DNA from: Verrucomicrobiales bacterium | GTDB taxonomy: Bacteria > Verrucomicrobiota > Verrucomicrobiia > Verrucomicrobiales > Verrucomicrobiaceae | Assembly: GCA_003453085.1 (NCBI GenBank) | Contig: DMMK01000196.1 | Span: 1 to 7,415 of the forward strand | Reading direction: 5' to 3' | DNA length: 7,415 nt | Part shown: one piece after another, positions 6,263 through 7,415 of the stretch | Position numbering within the stretch: position 1 is the first letter of the stretch | How the letters are laid out: the number at the start of each line of letters is the position of its first letter | The notes under the pieces: model-generated | Seen by the model: the letters and a program-made list of their open reading frames with translations, nothing else | The model's database searches: none | What the model was told of the DNA's origin: nothing | Made by a program: the position numbers and the translations under genes

Positions 6263-7415
6263 TTATTTCTGAAGAGCAGCGATGCGCTTGCAGACTTCTT
6301 CGACGTTTGCGCGGCTGTTGAAGGCGCTGATGCGGAAAAAGCCTTCGCCGGCGCTGCCGAAGCCGCTGCCGGGGGTGATGACGACGTTGGCTTCGTTGAG
6401 CATTTTGTCGAACATCTGCCAGCTCGTCACGCCTGCGGGGCAGCCGACCCAGACGTAGGGGGCATTGACGCCGCCGAAGACCTGGAGGCCTGCGTTTTTG
6501 CAGGCTTCGACGAGGAGCTTGGCATTGCCCATGTAGTGCTCGATGAGGGCGGAGACTTGGGCTTTGCCTTCAGGGCTGTAGATGGCCTCGGCACCGCGCT
6601 GAACGATGTAGCTGACGCCGTTGAACTTGGTGCTGTGGCGGCGGCTCCAGAGGGGATGGATGGCCTGGGGGCTGCCGTCCTGTTTTTTGCCCATGAGACC
6701 TTTCGGGATCACCACGATGGCGCAGCGCACGCCGGTGAAACCGCCGTTTTTGGAAAAGCTGCGGAACTCGATGGCGACGTCGCGGGCACCTTCGATCTCG
6801 TAGATGCTGCGGGGGATGGCGGGATCTTGGATGAAGGCCTCGTAGGCGGCATCATAGAGAATGATGGTACCATTGGCCTTCGCATAGGCGACCCATGCCT
6901 CAAGCTGCGCACGGGTGGCCGTGGCGCCTGTGGGGTTGTTCGGGTAGCAGAGATAGACGAGGTCCACAGGCTCGCTGGGAATCTCAGGAACGAAGCCATT
7001 TTCTGGGGTGCATTTGAGATAATGCAGGCCTTCGTAGGCACCGGATTCATCGGCATCGCCCGTGTTTCCGGCCATGACGTTGGTGTCCACATAGACTGGG
7101 TAAACCGGGTCGGTGATGGCGGTTTTGTTGCCGCTGCCGAAGATGTCCAGGATGTTGCCAGTATCGCACTTGCTGCCGTCGGAGATGAAGATTTCATCGG
7201 CATCCACGTTGATGCCACGGGCTTTGTAGTCGTTGTCGGCGATGGCATTGCGCAGGAAATCGTAACCCTGCTCTGGGCCGTAGCCACGGAAGCTGGACCG
7301 GTCGCCCATTTCATCCACAGCCTTGTGCATAGCGGCGCGGACGGCCTCAGGCAGAGACTCGGTGACGTCACCGATGCCGCAGCGGATGAGGCGCTTGGCG
7401 GCCTCCGGATTGCCT
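6263..7415 (-). CDS. dapL: LL-diaminopimelate aminotransferase (5'-truncated at window edge)
   Basis: PLP-dependent class I/II aminotransferase that converts tetrahydrodipicolinate and glutamate to LL-diaminopimelate and 2-oxoglutarate in one step, feeding lysine and peptidoglycan synthesis in the cytoplasm. The frame is open to the right edge; 383 codons are visible of roughly 410, so only about the first 28 residues are missing. The ATG at 7330 is internal: family sequence continues upstream of it ([20 protein letters not shown]). Diagnostic DapL segments are '[16 protein letters not shown]' and '[17 protein letters not shown]'. PLP-fold residues are the Asn in 'YPNNPTG' (codon 6935-6937), Asp in '[10 protein letters not shown]' (6851-6853), Tyr three residues later (6842-6844), the Schiff-base Lys in '[12 protein letters not shown]' (6749-6751), and the C-terminal carboxylate-binding Arg in 'FFRISAF' (6332-6334). 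The match to the plant/chlamydial/verrucomicrobial DapL type is strong. It stops at TAA 6265-6263 and has its own terminator. Confidence 0.96.
   Translation of the reverse strand, partial: GNPEAAKRLIRCGIGDVTESLPEAVRAAMHKAVDEMGDRSSFRGYGPEQGYDFLRNAIADNDYKARGINVDADEIFISDGSKCDTGNILDIFGSGNKTAITDPVYPVYVDTNVMAGNTGDADESGAYEGLHYLKCTPENGFVPEIPSEPVDLVYLCYPNNPTGATATRAQLEAWVAYAKANGTIILYDAAYEAFIQDPAIPRSIYEIEGARDVAIEFRSFSKNGGFTGVRCAIVVIPKGLMGKKQDGSPQAIHPLWSRRHSTKFNGVSYIVQRGAEAIYSPEGKAQVSALIEHYMGNAKLLVEACKNAGLQVFGGVNAPYVWVGCPAGVTSWQMFDKMLNEANVVITPGSGFGSAGEGFFRISAFNSRANVEEVCKRIAALQK

Noticed and set aside
6709..7371. 220-codon open frame on the minus strand overlapping dapL
   Set aside because: It is a different frame of the same strand as dapL. 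Its translation is a low-complexity Ser/Thr/Pro string with no family features, while dapL carries all expected catalytic residues.

Overview
The window looks like a chromosomal segment of a member of the Verrucomicrobia, possibly Verrucomicrobiaceae (Prosthecobacter/Verrucomicrobium-like). This is inferred from gene content, without any database search. The pointers are an LL-diaminopimelate aminotransferase of the DapL type, a sulfatase of the kind abundant in Planctomycetes and Verrucomicrobia, start regions with weak or absent Shine-Dalgarno sequences, and a large exported protein with a 'IPFPxGA...L.VR' signature that I associate, from memory, with verrucomicrobial secretin-like proteins.

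Layout. Bases 1-228 are the C-terminal end of an RND-type efflux periplasmic adaptor (+ strand). It is followed by a complete TolC-family outer membrane factor (305-1582, +). A near-perfect inverted repeat (1612-1636) separates this pair from a complete exported sulfatase (1677-3152, +). A 114-base convergent spacer with no convincing terminator follows. On the opposite strand lies a 941-residue exported protein (3267-6092, -) made of three divergent copies of a roughly 270-residue module, each resembling a KH-like N1 domain joined to part of a secretin beta domain. A strong intrinsic terminator (6199-6242) separates it from the 5'-truncated dapL gene (6263-7415, -), which runs off the right edge.

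How the genes work together. The adaptor and outer membrane factor form the periplasmic and outer-membrane parts of one tripartite exporter, whose inner-membrane pump is probably encoded left of the window. The sulfatase is probably a periplasmic or secreted enzyme for sulfated glycans; nothing ties it to the exporter except adjacency. dapL supplies meso-diaminopimelate for lysine and peptidoglycan and is a housekeeping gene with its own terminator. The triple-module protein stands alone, with no pilus or type II secretion genes beside it, and is the most unusual item here. Its DNA also appears less GC-rich than its neighbours (24 and 32 GC in two hand-counted 60-base lines, against 39 of 60 in one line each of the sulfatase and dapL).

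I saw no tRNA, rRNA, CRISPR array, insertion sequence or attachment site.
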